64,000 nucleotides of DNA. Source: Metellina segmentata (lineage: Eukaryota; Arthropoda; Arachnida; Araneae; Tetragnathidae). The notes beneath the pieces were generated by a model. The model searched no databases, was not told the origin of the DNA, and saw nothing but the letters and a program-made list of their open reading frames with translations. Made by a program: the position numbers and the translations under genes. Position 1 is the first letter of the stretch, and each line of letters begins with the position of its first letter. Positions 10,436-22,140 of the stretch are shown here, in pieces. The DNA is taken from contig OX375876.1 of the NCBI GenBank assembly GCA_947359465.1, positions 88,442,184 to 88,506,183 of the forward strand, in the 5' to 3' direction.

Positions 10436-11536
10436 CAGGGTGTAAAAAAAATCATGATTTAAAAAAAAAATCAATCAATCAGATTTATTTTATTTAAATC
10501 GGATTTATTTGATTTAAATGAAAAATCGGATTTTTTTACTTAAATTTCTGTAGGGCCTATAAATTTTGCTAAATAAAAAAAATTGAGTTTCTGACATGAC
10601 ATATAAACCAATATTTATTTAAGTAAACATTCGGAATTTGTGATATGGAAAAGAAATATTTATTTTACTAAAAATCATTGTGTGTTACATGGTAATACAT
10701 TTAAAAAATAAATTTTCAAAACAAGAGCAAAAGATAAAACATTTGTTTAACTTTAAAACACAAGTTGACATCCTGCATAGTTTTTCTTGAGTAAATTAAC
10801 ATCATTATGTTAACAAATGTATCAGTAAGTGTAAGTGAGACCTAAATTAGTCTGATTAAATAAATATTTGTTATGGGTCACTACTCTTAAAGTGAAAGGT
10901 GACTGTTTCAGGGTGCATTTTGCAAAATAAAAGATGTTCATAGTGTTTAAACTTTCATCCTTTCAAATAGAAAGCTCAGTTTGAATTCAGCTTTCTATTT
11001 GATGAATTATTAATCACATGAATTGTGTTATTTTGTATTTATATCTTAATTTAAAAAAAAAAATAGTTGAGAAACCACTATAGCTAAGCCATTGGTCAAT
11101 CAATTAAAGGGGTAACAAGTAGTGCAGGCCTACTGCTTTATTGTTTGTAAAATAAAATTATGCATGAACATTGTAAAAACTTTCAAATAGATGTCAACTT
11201 ATTTTTTACTTTACTGTTTGGCAGAATCCCTGACTCCAACACTCAACAGATTACTTAGTCCATAGACACCTCAGATTATTTGCAAGTGTCCAGTGCCAAA
11301 CATTTTTTTTAAAAGCTCATCAGTACGAAGTGTAGCCATTAGTGCTGAAATCACCATGAGTGCAGAAAGTTCAAAGCATTTGACAAATTCTGTGATTTTT
11401 CTAGGGCGTATTTACTTAGTTATAAAAATTGTAAGATTGGTTGTGATATAATGCAACGATTTAAAAAAAATCATTTGATTAAAATCATGATTTTAATCGT
11501 TGATTTAAATCAAGTGATTTAAATCTTGACACCCTA
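10436..11536. mobile_element. 1.1-kb non-autonomous hAT element with 8-bp target duplication
   Basis: The ends are CAGGGTGT... and, inverted, ...ACACCCTA. They are flanked by GTTGACAA (10428-10435) and GTTGATAA (11537-11544), a 7-of-8 match of the length expected for hAT insertion. Both termini are packed with ATTTAAATC and AAATCATGATTT-type motifs that act as subterminal repeats. The interior is AT-rich without open frames or transposase motifs, so it would depend on an enzyme supplied elsewhere. Confidence 0.8.
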
Positions 11537-11995
11537 GTTGATAATACGGGAAAATGGGTTTTAGAAACCTTGTTTTTCGATCAGTGAAGTACCTACTTTT
11601 GCTATGACAACATTTCCATAGAAAAAGAGAAGTGCAATCACATAAGACGAGGACCACGCTATGTTGAACAAAATAAACGAATATCCATAACGCTAAGGAA
11701 CGTCTCTTAATGTTTCAAACAATAATGGACGGTCTCAACTTTTGATGACTACCGAGAAAAATCTCAACAATTCGCAATTCATAACACCCTTTTGGACTCC
11801 CAGGGTATAGTAATCCAGGTTTGATCTGTGTCGGGATCTGACACTTCTACAAGTGTAGACACGGGATCAAGTCACACCGTGTTTTATATTCATGACAAAA
11901 GAGATTCGCTTACGAAACTGTCATGAAGTATCAAACAAACACACCACAACGAAAATATTGCCCGATAGTTCAAATGTTAGCGTAATAGATGTCAA

Positions 11996-12210
11996 GCATC
12001 CTTAAAACCTCATTGAGATGAGCTGGATTATAAATAAGAAATTACTGCACGACAATGCAACCACCACCAGTAGAACGAGCTATACATTTTGTGAATAAGT
12101 GTGGCACCCAAGGGGCTGGTTGATGACCTTCAGCCACCTCTTAACCAACAGATTGATTAAATTTTCACCGATTTAAAAACACTAACGATGGTCTTTATTT
12201 GATTTGCTAT
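11996..12210 (+). repeat. direct repeat paired with 13297-13505
   Basis: Shared blocks are GAGATGA.C.GG.TTATAAAT, AGTA.AGAACGAGCTAT, GCACCCAAGG, GGCTG.TGA, CTTAACCAAC and TTTTTACCGATTT. The copies are ~1.3 kb apart, and a Helitron (12246-12759) lies between them. Confidence 0.7.
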
Positions 12211-12245
12211 TCATCCCCAGACATATGTATCGTTGTGATTAGGCT

Positions 12246-12759
12246 TCTCTACTATTATAAAAGGAAGTGTTTCTATGTGTCTCTGTACGCAGTGTCCTGA
12301 CGAATCTATGGCACTTGAAATAATGAAATTTGACACTCATGTAGTCCTAATTTTTTGCAATTTTTGCGTATCGCCGGAATTTTAAAATAAAATCTAGAAC
12401 ATTTAAAAATTAATTTTTTAGTTTTTTTTTTCACCTTTCGTTCTTTTTTCCGGAATATGACATAACCTTTACCTCGAAAGAACAAAGGAACGGATCTTGC
12501 GATTTTCGACCGCTGACGTCACAAGCATTTTTCATCCTAATGCCTTTGGAACCATGCCCAGTTTTCCGATTCTGCTTGTTTTGATTTACGTTGTTGATAA
12601 TAGCCACATCGAGGCTGTCATGGCGGTGCCCATGGAGTTTGTTTGCAAAGCGAGTCAAATGGGAATACGTAGCAATCACCGGGGGTTAGCGAACAGTGGT
12701 CACACCTGACCCCACAAAAAAAACTTCCACGGGCAACGCCGTGCTAGCGAAGTGGCTAG
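12246..12759 (+). mobile_element. short non-autonomous Helitron
   Basis: The 5' end reads TCTCTACTATTATAAAAGG, of the TC-start type. The 3' end has a GC-rich hairpin (CACGGGCAACGCCGTG) followed by GCGAAGTGGCTAG and then T, giving the CTAG|T terminus expected of Helitrons. The 3' half is homologous, inverted, to 18426-18700, and the 5' 200 bp to 20050-20252 (minus) and 34513-34700 (plus). It is about 514 bp long with no Rep/helicase coding. The frames crossing 12431-12709 are open by chance within this repeat. Confidence 0.75.
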
Positions 12760-13296
12760 TCATAAATTTAAGTAACTGCAGTAATTCATGAGAAAATGTT
12801 CTTTATGTGTCCAGTTTTGTTTGGCAAAATCAGCATTACCTCTAGTCCCGTTTTATCACGGCAAGAGACCGAGCTTTCACGTCAGATGAAGAGGGGGGGG
12901 GGTCTTTTCATCAGGGGATGGATCTCGGCATTTACTGTGGTTAGTGTTCGGAGGTGACCTTCGGGTCACTCGTACCTCTCAGGAACAGCCCAGTTCGGTC
13001 CTCCTTCACTTGTTTGTCTCTCCTCGTCTCCCTTCCTTTTTGGCATGACAGAAAGCGATCAAAGCACTCACTTTCGTTTGGACAGAAACCCCTTTTCACC
13101 TCGATTCTCGCCAATCCAGAGTAAATCCCCAAGTTCCGCCCATACACAAGATGAAGCGAGTGCCATCGAAAATCGTAACATAACACACATCACCCCCATG
13201 CATATGTTAAATAAGTAAAGTACACTCACTCCAAATGAAAGCATTGTTCGTCGATTCGAATTCTGGCTTAATACGGCAGTCAAATATCCTTTCAAC

Positions 13297-13505
13297 AAAA
13301 TCAACTATTGAGATGAATCGGGTTATAAATAAGAAATTTCTTCAGGACCATGCGATCATCAACCAGTATAGAACGAGCTATAAGCGTTATGAACACGTGA
13401 AGCACCCAAGGAATTGGCTGATGGTCTTGAGCTACCCCTTAACCAACGGAATTAATTAAATTTTTACCGATTTTAAAGCATTAATGACTGGTCCATTTTG
13501 GCTTT
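13297..13505 (+). repeat. direct repeat paired with 11996-12210
   Basis: This is the second copy of the ~210-bp repeat, diverged by substitutions and small indels but with the same block order. Confidence 0.7.
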
Positions 13506-13655
13506 GCAAAACAAATCTTCACAATAAATGAAAAGTCGAATTCACCCCATTCAAGTTAACTCTAACTCTCTGAGCCGCATGAGTTTTAAGAATAATGTAG
13601 TATTTGCCTTTTCTTCACAAAGAGCTAGATAACCTCATCTATTGGTTGAATGAAT

Positions 13656-14120
13656 CTCTCTATATTAAAAAAAAAGGTACCACCGCCGCTGTCGCAGGAT
13701 TGAAAACTGTGTTGTTAAGCTCGATTCTTAGACGGTTTCCCGAGAAAGTACGGATCAGAAAAATACGAAATTAACATGGTTTGTTCATCATCGTGTTCCC
13801 TGGACAATTATGAAGATCTTTTTATGATGCGGCTATTAGTTTGGGGTTTATTAAGTGTCAAAGTTGAAGAAGCGAAATTTCTTGCGCGTGTGAGCAAAAC
13901 ACATACAAAATTTCAGTCTTCAGCCGTGAGTTTTTTTAAAGAGTACCTCTCAACGTAAATTTTTGCAGCTCGTCGAGTTTTTTTAGAAATTACAGTGTGA
14001 TTCATGATAATATTTTTTTGAAATTCGGGAAAAATCGGGACATTTTTGTTACTTTTTTTTTTCACTATCGTATCTTTTTTAAAACTTTCATATTGGCGAG
14101 CCTAAGCGTAACCTAGTCCT
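13656..14120 (+). mobile_element. Helitron-like fragment (second family)
   Basis: It begins CTCTCTATATTAAAAAAAAA and is homologous over ~450 bp to 18815-19260. Shared blocks are GCTCGATTCTTA.GACGGTTTC, GCGGCTATTAGTTT, CAGTCTTCAGCCGTGAGT, GCAGCTCGTCGAGTTTTTT and ATTCGGGAAAAATCGGGACA. No CTAG terminus is seen at the right side, so the copy is truncated or diverged. Confidence 0.55.
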
Positions 14121-14129
14121 GGAAATATT

Positions 14130-16620
14130 ATATTGTTTAAGAGGGTCGAAGGAATTCTCTTCGTTTAGAAGGTTATCCGGGAACATGGACCTTCATGCCA
14201 AGGGTGACCATACTTGTAGAAAAACTAGCGACTTGCTTCACCCAGTACCAACCCTTTAACCACGATCAAGCAGCCAACAGAGTTCGAAGGACATCATAGC
14301 AAATTGAGTGGTAAAATTGATTGACCACTGAGTTTAACTCATTCATATGCAGCCATGGTCAAGTTAAAAAATTGTGTTGGAAACCGCAATATTGATGAGG
14401 AGAAAAAACAATCTTCATCGGTGGAAAAAACACGAAACGATCACAGAACCAGCAGTTAAAAACTTGCAACAAACACAAAGTCGCATCCGTCATTTTCCCT
14501 CAAATTTCACACAACCCCGGGGGGAGCGAAACGAGATTTTTGCGATTCCCAATCCTCTCGAGGAGGCTTTATATATTTCGGATGTCCAAAATCAATATCC
14601 CATCCGATTTTTTTCGCCCCTCTTTTATTATTCCTCCACACACACGCATTAAAAACCGAAGCTCAACAGAAAACGCGAAACAATGAAGTCATCGTCGAGA
14701 AATAAAATATAGTGTTTAAATGGAGGAAGAAAAAGGGAAATTTTTTTCCACTTTCCCCTCCCAGCCTGTTCCAGAGAGGCAACAGTGTTGTATTTTCGTA
14801 GACAGAAAAAGTAAAGAGCGGTTTAGAGAAAAGAAAAAAAAGAGAGAAAAAGGAAAAGAAATCTGCCATTCCATATCCTTTCCTTGCTAATGGCGAGGAG
14901 TTGGAAGAACTTGCGTGTAAAGAGGGGGGGGGGGAGGTTGCAGTGAGGGAGGGGGGAGTGAAGGGGGCCAGAGAGTTGCCACCGATCAATAACTGAGTGT
15001 CTGACAGTGATGGATGATTCGGTACAAACTCTTCTCTTTTCTGCTCTTTCTCTACTCTCTCGCGTGGCCCTCCCGATTCCAGATGTCTCGGGAGAGGTAG
15101 GGCGACTCGCTCTGGCTGTTTATCGCTCTTTTGGCGTTGGTTTGCGCTGCAGTTTTCTTTTGAAAGTTCCTACAGGTGTTCAGGCTGGATTTATGGAACA
15201 GGTGCGATTGCAAGCGTGTTTTAAGTGCCGTAAAAGGAATTGTATCCACTTTTCTGTTTTTTTTTGTCATGAAAATGCACTGTGGATGTAAAATTTAGTT
15301 GTGTGTGTGAGGTACTAAAAAATGACACCGATGTAGTTGTATTTTTCAGCAGCGTAGTTGGAGTTTTATTTTGAATGGGGCCCAAAATAAGCGATAGAAT
15401 TTTTGTTACGAATCAAGACCTGACCTTTTTGGAATAAAAAAAAACTCTCGCCAAGTCTTTTGTCGTCATAACTTATCCCTTATTTCGTCATAAAATTAAT
15501 TATCTGGGAAGGTTATAAGAGTCTAATAGACGAAGCATTGCATTTGATCCAAATGCAGAAAACATTCAAAAAAGGTTAGCCAAACATTTGTGACAAACAA
15601 CACCAAAGAAATGTGTGAATCTTTTATATCTGAAATTCTGAAAAAATTTTTTCTTTTTTCGCACCTCAATAGCGGTGAGGGATATGTAGATAAGGGAACA
15701 CGTGAAATGGTTATGTCAGCGGAGAAAGAAATTAATAATTACCATGCTTTCATATTTTTTTAGAAATAGTTATTGATCAAATAATAGCATAAAAATTATC
15801 ATATACAATCATTTCCAACTCATTTCTTGCTAACCGTACAACTATTAGTTATTTCTTCTGCATCGCTTATTAATATTTATGGGACTTCATTACCGAGTCA
15901 ATAGTTGTTATTACTGTAAAGATTAATTCGGGTATTATTTTCACTTGCCAAGTAAATCAGTACTTTTATCAGTTACTTTTAAACGAATTCCTACGAATCA
16001 ATGAAAAATTCGTAGTTTTCATTTATTATTGAGACACCTGTTTCGTCATTCATTAATTGACTGTTTGATATTTAGTAACATTTAATATTTGTTTCAATTT
16101 AAAATTAGCTCTCATAGTTTTTTGCTACCATCTATAACTCAGTTTAAAAGTTCATTCATAAATCTTAATTGTGATCTTTCATTAGCGAGAGGGGACCAGG
16201 AAGCCAGTCGATTCGCGTAACTTGATGATGAACGAGTCTATTAGTTAAAATAGGGGGGGGGGGACTGGCGTTTACTATAACTTCCACTTTGCGGTGTCTT
16301 TAGTGCACAATCTGGTTCTCAATTTACCATTCGGTGCCGATAACGATAGCGACGATGACGAGTTGTCAGGGGTGGAACCATCGACGGCGTTCCTAATTCA
16401 TGCTTTTGGCATGGCAGCCCTTCTGCAAACACGCTTTCTCACCTATTCAAAAATCGCCTGACCCAAGGTCGGATGCCTTCTTATGGGATCTGCGCCGTAG
16501 CTAATTGAAAGAGCTAAATTTTAATATTTTTTTCCTGAAAATTCAAAGTTTGTTTTAATTTACAATTTAAGCATTTCACACTATAGTGAATTTTGATTCA
16601 ATGATTTGAATCACCTTTGA
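14130..16620. other. 2.5 kb with no recognised gene or repeat
   Basis: 14.36-15.3 kb is less AT-rich, with pyrimidine-rich blocks and two short open frames (14374-14652 plus, 15007-15291 plus) that resemble no family I know. 15.3-16.2 kb is plain AT-rich sequence. G runs lie at 14924-14934 and 16253-16263. The composition shift at 14.4-15.3 kb could mark unique host sequence such as a promoter or untranslated exon, but nothing demonstrates it. Confidence 0.4.
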
Positions 16621-16644
16621 ACCAGGGCCGGTTTAAAGTGACGT

Positions 16645-16730
16645 GCTCTTAGGGATTGATCCCAGACTGTCACCAATAGTCTGTTGCGTTGCTCCAGTAC
16701 AACACAAATTCAACTACCACATACCTAGTG
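16645..16730 (+). mobile_element. SINE 3'-end fragment
   Basis: A diverged plus-strand SINE end (GGGATTGATCCCAGACTGTC, then TTGCGTTGCTCCAGTACAAC). The head is absent. Confidence 0.65.
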
Positions 16731-17199
16731 CACAGGTGCAGAATTATATTCAGTGTTCTGTTATACAACTCCAAGCAATTGCAATTGTTCTGCAGGCATT
16801 TTGTCCGCCTTTGGAAAACTGCAGTCAAATCAAAAACAGACGTAAAACACAACTATCGGCTAAATGTGTATTACATATTTAAAAAACATCCAAATCAATG
16901 AACTTACTTGATTTAAGACCAAGGCATACTTTCAAAATTTTCAACTGTCGATAACTTTGACGGTGTGGGGAGGTTGTTCCGTAACTGGAGAAGTAAAAAA
17001 GGTGTGACAAACAGCGCGCCTTGCACTGCAGAACATCGTAATCTAAAAATAAAAATAAATCGGCCAAAATTCTGATAAAATTAAGGAAAAATTGTTCTGT
17101 AAAGACTTTGTCTATTCTGCGACGTACGTCTCAGTTTTAAGCACTTTCTGCTCCCGGGCCTAAGTGGTGTGTTGGCAGTTTTACTTGCAAGTAATCAGG

Positions 17200-17529
17200 A
17201 TAATTGGTAACTTTGTAATTAACTTCGTAGTAGAGCAACACAACGGGCTATTGACGACGGTCCGGGATCAATCCCTTAAAGGAAAGATCCAAGGACAGCA
17301 CCTCGTAATTGTGAACCGCGGTCAGATGACGAAGCAACACCTGAGCTGGCACCCCACTCTCCAAACTTCCACACCAACCCAACGTGAGGACTTTCGGACA
17401 CGACTGATTTAAAGTGCACCAGCCGCCTCTACACCATACGCTTACAAACATCCACGCACTAACCCGGATTCGAACCAGGAACCTTCCGATCTAGAGGCTA
17501 ATACCTTAACCACTATACCGGTTGGTCGG
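17200..17529 (-). mobile_element. full-length S1 SINE with perfect 14-bp target duplication
   Basis: The complete minus-strand copy is flanked by TGCAAGTAATCAGG at 17186-17199 and again at 17530-17543. This perfect duplication is direct evidence of target-primed retrotransposition. The Pol III-type head lies at the right: GGATTCGAACCAGGAACC is the inverted B box and CTTAACCACTA the inverted A box. The 3' tail in this copy is only TTAATTACAAAGTTACCAAT-like rather than a clean (ATTACC)n. The identical flanks suggest a fairly recent insertion. Confidence 0.92.
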
Positions 17530-17559
17530 TGCAAGTAATCAGGGAAAAGGCGTTTTATG

Positions 17560-17870
17560 GCGCAGGAACCATAGTAGGTCAAGCTGCGCCATACACAAAA
17601 CATCATCGTGATAAATGTCGTGAAAAGACAAAAAGAGTTATTGGGGAACAAAGCAGTGGGGGGGGGTGTAAGCAGATAAAGATCGCTTGGGTATCCCGGG
17701 AATACGACCTTCGTGTTACTAGAGACAATAAACACACACACGGGGGTTTTCTTTTCTTTTTCTTTCCTCTACGGGAATACAAAAGATCAATTGGAAAGAT
17801 TTCGGATCCGTGAAGCCTGGACATACCTGAATGAGTTGTCCAAGGGCGCCCTGCTTAAGAAAGGAAAGTG
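17560..17870 (+). repeat. dispersed repeat, empty-site paralogue of the hAT insertion at 35.5 kb
   Basis: The order here (AAGCTGCGCCA, CATCGTGATAAATGTCGTGA-like, TTGCTTGGGTATCC-like, ACAATAAAC, TACGGGAATACAAAAGATCA, GGATCCGTGAAGCC) is shared with 35395-35551 joined to 37439-37520. The sequence here is uninterrupted, while the other copy is split by an hAT. It carries a G run at 17658-17666. Confidence 0.6.
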
Positions 17871-18425
17871 ATAAAATTTAAAAAAAGTGTTACTTACCAA
17901 CGAGCGGAAGAATAGGGAACCTGAAATATTAAAGCCTTATTTGGTGGCTAAAATTTTCGTACCGCGATATACCTATGCATCCATGAACATTTTGCTTTTA
18001 GTTTTCATTCAAAAAACCTTAATGGGCTGTTTATTTGGAACATTAATCGTATTTACCAAGGGGTGCCAATATCTCAGGAACGGCTCTGGTTCTTACTAAT
18101 ACCCATTTTGAAATCGGACAAACACCGAATGACTGCTGAACCGATGGAAAGAGAAGTTGGTGGATTTACAGTACCGTATACTAGTTACTACCAAACTCTC
18201 GTAGCTATGATGGCTATGTTTGTATCCCGCTTTTGATATCACTAGTACCATTTGCGCGCTACGTTACGAGCCTCACCTTTTTTCACATGTCATTTTGGTT
18301 CTCAAGGGCAGGAACAAGAAGTTTGTGCTCTTATTCCGCTAAGAATGAGCTCGTGCTACTTACTGTTCCGTTACAAATGAGAATAAACCATTTTTTTGTA
18401 CAGAAAGCATTGTAAATATTTATAA

Positions 18426-20252
18426 CTAGCTACTGCGTGGCCAGCACGGCGTTGTCCGTGACAGTTCTTTTGATGGGGGGGGGGGTCAGGTATGACCACT
18501 GCTTGCTAACCCCCGGGTGATTGCTACGAATTCCCAAGCAAATTAAATGGGAATTCGAAGCCTATTGGATAACAGCCATCACGACGTTACCTGTTCGCAA
18601 ACCAACACCACGAGCAACGCTCATTGTCAAATGAGGCCAAATTCGAATTGAGAAGAGATCCAATCCGTGGGACGTCACAATCTCTTGTGAAATTATAAAT
18701 ATGTGATTGAAAAATTAATTTTTAAAAGTGAATAAAATGTTAAGGGGGCAAATTTTTCCGTAGATTTCGAATCCGTTGAAATTTTCAATCTATCTTTAAC
18801 AATCCCGATTTCTCTCTATATTAAAAAAATGTTACCGCTTCCGGATTGAAAACTAGCATTTTTCGCTCGATTCTTAAGACGGTTTCCCGAGAATCTTGGG
18901 ATCCGAAAGTTTCGAAATTGAAATGGTTTGATCAAAATTGTCCAGGCAACGCGACGAAGAAGATTTTTTTCCGATGCGGCTATTAGTTTAAAGTTTATTA
19001 AGTGTCAAAGTTTAAAGAGCGAAATTTCTACCGCGAGTGAACAAAACACATACAAATTTTCAGTCTTCAGCCGTGAGTATTTTTTCCGGAGTGCCTCTAA
19101 ACGTGAATTTTTGCAGCTCGTCGAGTTTTTTAAGAAATTTCAAACGGGTTCCAGATAATATCTTTTTGAAATTCGGGAAAAATCGGGACATTTTCGTTAC
19201 TTTTTTTAAAAACTGTCATATTTATATCTTATTCGTTTTTAAATTTGAAAATATCGCAGTATACCTTGGAATGTACTCTTTCATACGGTATGACTATTTT
19301 TGAAATTGGTTAATAAATAAATTCGATGCGATCAAAAGTTGGTCACACAAATTTCGGAATATTGGGATATTTTCTCTATTTTTTGTAACAAATGTCATAT
19401 CTATAGCTTATTACTACTATTTTTTTTAATTTGAAAACATAGCAGTATACCTTAAAATGTACCCTTTCTAACGGTAAAATTATTTTTGAAATTGGTTTAT
19501 AAATAAAGTCGTCGAGCGTTAACGAGCAGGGGTCGAAGCCCTTGGACCGAATTGTTAAGACAGTATCGCCGTCGAAGGAGATTGATTCTGCGAAAGGAAT
19601 GTTGGTTTGCGAAGCAATCCTCGGAAGTTGGCGAGCGTAAGCGAGCACGGGACGAAGCCCCGTAATTAAATAAAAGAACGAAACAGTGCCAGTCAAAATG
19701 TTTTTTATTTGTTTTCCTTTCCTTTGCCGACGAATCTTTTAAGCGCAGGAAATAAAATCTGTGTTTCTCGAATCTCGAATCAAATGATTGTCGTTCTTCG
19801 CAGGGGCGTTCGTATTGCAAAAACATAAAATGTTACAGTTTAAAAATTATTTATTTAAAGAAAATCATTTTTTTAGGTATCAATCTAATTTGAAATACGT
19901 TGAAATTTTTACTCTATCTTTAACGGTCTTGGAGATAGAAAAAACTTTATTTGTGTTTATCGTCCACTAAAAAATCATTCCTCCGTAAAATGAAACGGAA
20001 AAAATAAATTTATAATCTTTGATCTTTTATGCGGTTGTCATTCTAAGGAGAACAATAAAAATTAAATATGTCATTAAATTAATTTCAAAATGTTTTTGAT
20101 TGAATTTTAAAATTCGGGCTTCGTACAAAAATTGCGAAAAATTCGGACTATCAGAGTGCCAAATCCCATTGCTGTTAGTGCCATAGATAAGTCAGGAGTT
20201 TGCACATAACAACAAACAAACAGATAAATACTTCCTTTTATAATAATATAGA
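18426..20252 (-). mobile_element. Helitron on the minus strand, containing another Helitron-like insert
   Basis: On the minus strand the 5' end is TCTATATTATTATAAAAGG at 20252 (preceded by A). The 3' end is a hairpin (CACGGACAACGCCGTG) leading to GTAGCTAG at 18426 followed by T. Both ends match the 514-bp Helitron at 12246-12759. The 5' part (20252 to ~19700) is strongly similar to 34513-35000 on the plus strand. The middle (18815-~19660) belongs to another family in plus orientation, so this is read as a nested structure. The outer borders are well supported and the inner borders are approximate. Confidence 0.65.
18815..19660 (+). mobile_element. nested Helitron-like element
   Basis: It starts TTCTCTCTATATTAAAAAAA, as at 13656, and ends with GGCGAGCGTAAGCGAGC and CACGGGACGAAGCCCCGTAA, a GC-rich palindromic terminus of the kind seen on Helitron ends. 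A shorter form of the terminus (GTCGAGCGTTAACGAGCAGG) occurs at ~19508-19530, suggesting an internal end duplication. The block TTTGAAA.CATAGCAGTATACC and GAAATTGGTT.ATAAATAAA is duplicated at 19250-19325 and 19430-19508. Confidence 0.5.
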
Positions 20253-21700
20253 TGTAAGAGAGATTAAAGTGAATAGTTTTGAACAAAATAGATTTATCTG
20301 AATCTGACTTACTTTGTGTGTAAATTTACTATTGTGCGTGGAGAGATCAAACATTAGTCATCGCAACCATAAGTATTACTGGCTTCATTCTATTACCTCA
20401 AAACATACTCATAAAAATTGCAATGTACAGTGATTGACCTTATACTGGTCTAACAACTGCTGCAATATACAATAAATTTTCTATTACTTGTCTTATTACT
20501 GTTGCAATGTACAGTGAAATTACACATTACGGCTTAAATTATGTGTTCATTTATTAGAGAGATAGTTCTAGGAAGCTTCAATTCAAAATTAAACATTTTC
20601 TTTTCGCAGCTATGGAAAACATCAATTAATTGAAGAGCGAATAGAATACGTTTCTCTCTGTAAGAAAAGCACAATTTGCATAAATAGATTTGAACATTTA
20701 CATTTAAAATATCATAAATATATTTCGTATATTTCATTAATATTTTAATAAGTACCATATTCAGCGATGGAACACAAATACCCCTAATTCCTTTTGGTTC
20801 GACTTAAGCAATGGGAAATGGATTGATAAGTTTGATACGGGCACAGGGGCAAATGCCATAATCAGCGTCATTGAGCTGAAAAGCGTCATTGAGTACAAAT
20901 CCATTGAAGCACTGATCCGTACATTTCCAGGTACATTCAGACCGGTATTCCTCTTGGGGATTGAGTCTTAAAGATGACATACACCGGTAGAATTTTCTTT
21001 GAATGTGGTGGACCTTCACGAGAACTTAGTTCGCGACGCTATGGACTTAATAATTCTAAAATCCTCCATGCAAGGGTATAAGCTTGATGGATTGACTTGT
21101 GCTTTATTGTGTATTCTGGACAGTATTGTTCATTAACAGGTAGCTGATTAAGAAAGGATGCTACCTCGCATTTATTTCAATACAGGATCGGAAGGCTTTT
21201 GAAAATCTAATCCTAGTATTCTTTTTTGTGGAAAATCTAATGCTAGTGTTCTTTTTTCTAAAAAATCCTATCATAGCTCCGTGAGAAAAGAGCTTGGATT
21301 TGTTGTTGTGGGATTACATTCCAGAATTGATGGTACTAACTAGAAACAATTGCACTAACTAGAGTATGGTTACAAACTCGATGGATGGATTTGAAAATTT
21401 CCCTCAAAGAACTTGTTTGATGCGAGTGGAATCCGTAAGAATAGTCGTGTCTGCCCATTTGCGCTGACCCTCCCTTGATCTTTTACGCTCCCGGGTCGAG
21501 AACGACGAAAGAAGAGAAAGGGAATGGTTACACGTCTTAAAATGTCCGATCCGTAATGTGTTGTTAACCGATCGCCCGTTATGTTTGGATCTTTTTATCT
21601 CTAATTCAAAATATTTTTATTTATAACTATAGTGATTGCTCAATGACTTACCAGTAATTTTTGAAGATTGTCCATGCAAAACTATCTATCCTGCCACAAG
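19990..21700. other. mostly unrecognised AT-rich DNA
   Basis: Apart from the Helitron 5' end up to 20252 and a cysteine-rich open stretch on the minus strand (20804-21019), nothing is recognisable. A short tandem of ~35 bp (AAAATCTAAT.CTAGT.TTCTTTTTT) lies at about 21205-21270. Confidence 0.4.
20804..21019 (-). CDS. possible exon of a cysteine-rich peptide (unconfirmed)
   Basis: The 71-codon open stretch has six cysteines at residues 13, 29, 33, 37, 57 and 59. Spacing is C-x15-C-x3-C-x3-C-x19-C-x-C. The CxxxC and CxC pairs are reminiscent of cystine-stabilised alpha/beta peptides, but the third-to-fourth spacing is too short for a standard arthropod defensin and no GxC core is seen. There is no signal peptide at the N-terminus, so if real it would be a terminal exon. 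An ATTAAA-type signal lies about 60 bp past the stop. No convincing splice acceptor is visible upstream. Six cysteines in 71 residues is striking beside the other open frames here, but chance remains likely. Confidence 0.22.
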   Translation of the reverse strand: MKVHHIQRKFYRCMSSLRLNPQEEYRSECTWKCTDQCFNGFVLNDAFQLNDADYGICPCARIKLINPFPIA

Positions 21701-21717
21701 AAATAGATTACCATCAA

Positions 21718-22140
21718 TCCCTCGGGGTTTCCAAAGTTCTACAATAATCTAATAAAGTTCTATTGCGCTCTTTTTCCAACTAGGTCCACGACAAGCTTTC
21801 CACGACCGACCGATAGATCAACCATTTTAGTCGGGACCAGTAAATCAATAATCACCAAACAACACTCATTTTTTCAGAAAGTGTATAGGTAAACCCCAAC
21901 CAACAATGCCATTTTAATTTTTGGGATAATGGTCGATCGCTCGGGGTTTCCAAAAGTTCTACAACAATCTAATAAAGTTTCATTACGCTCTTTTTCCAAC
22001 TAGGTGCACGACAAGCTTTCCACGACCGACCGATAGATCAACCATTTACTCGGAACCAGCAAATCAATAATCACCAACCAACACTTAATTTTTCAGCAAG
22101 TGCATCGGTAAACCCCAACCAACAGCGCCATTTTAATTTC
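21718..22140 (+). repeat. two tandem copies of a ~219-bp unit
   Basis: The first copy runs 21718-~21938 and the second ~21939-22140. Shared blocks include CTCGGGGTTTCCAAA, GTTCTACAA.AATCTAATAAA, CACGACAAGCTTTCCACGAC, CGACCGATAGATCAACCATT and GTAAACCCCAACCAACA. Identity is high, at about 90%. The function is unknown. Confidence 0.85.

Noticed and set aside
12431..12709. Overlapping open frames on both strands as a gene
   Set aside because: They lie wholly inside a short Helitron whose inverted relative (18426-18700) does not keep the frame.
14374..15291. Cluster of ~90-108-codon open frames on both strands
   Set aside because: The overlapping frames lie in a low-complexity, pyrimidine-skewed region with no family resemblance. 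The region is kept only as an unexplained composition shift.
17450..17529. tRNA gene (A-box and B-box motifs with GGTTCGAATCC)
   Set aside because: It is the head of a SINE: no acceptor stem pairs, and the SINE body follows directly.
19376..19826. Minus-strand open frames of ~106 and 109 codons
   Set aside because: They overlap in different frames across Helitron-end repeats, and no domain is recognisable.
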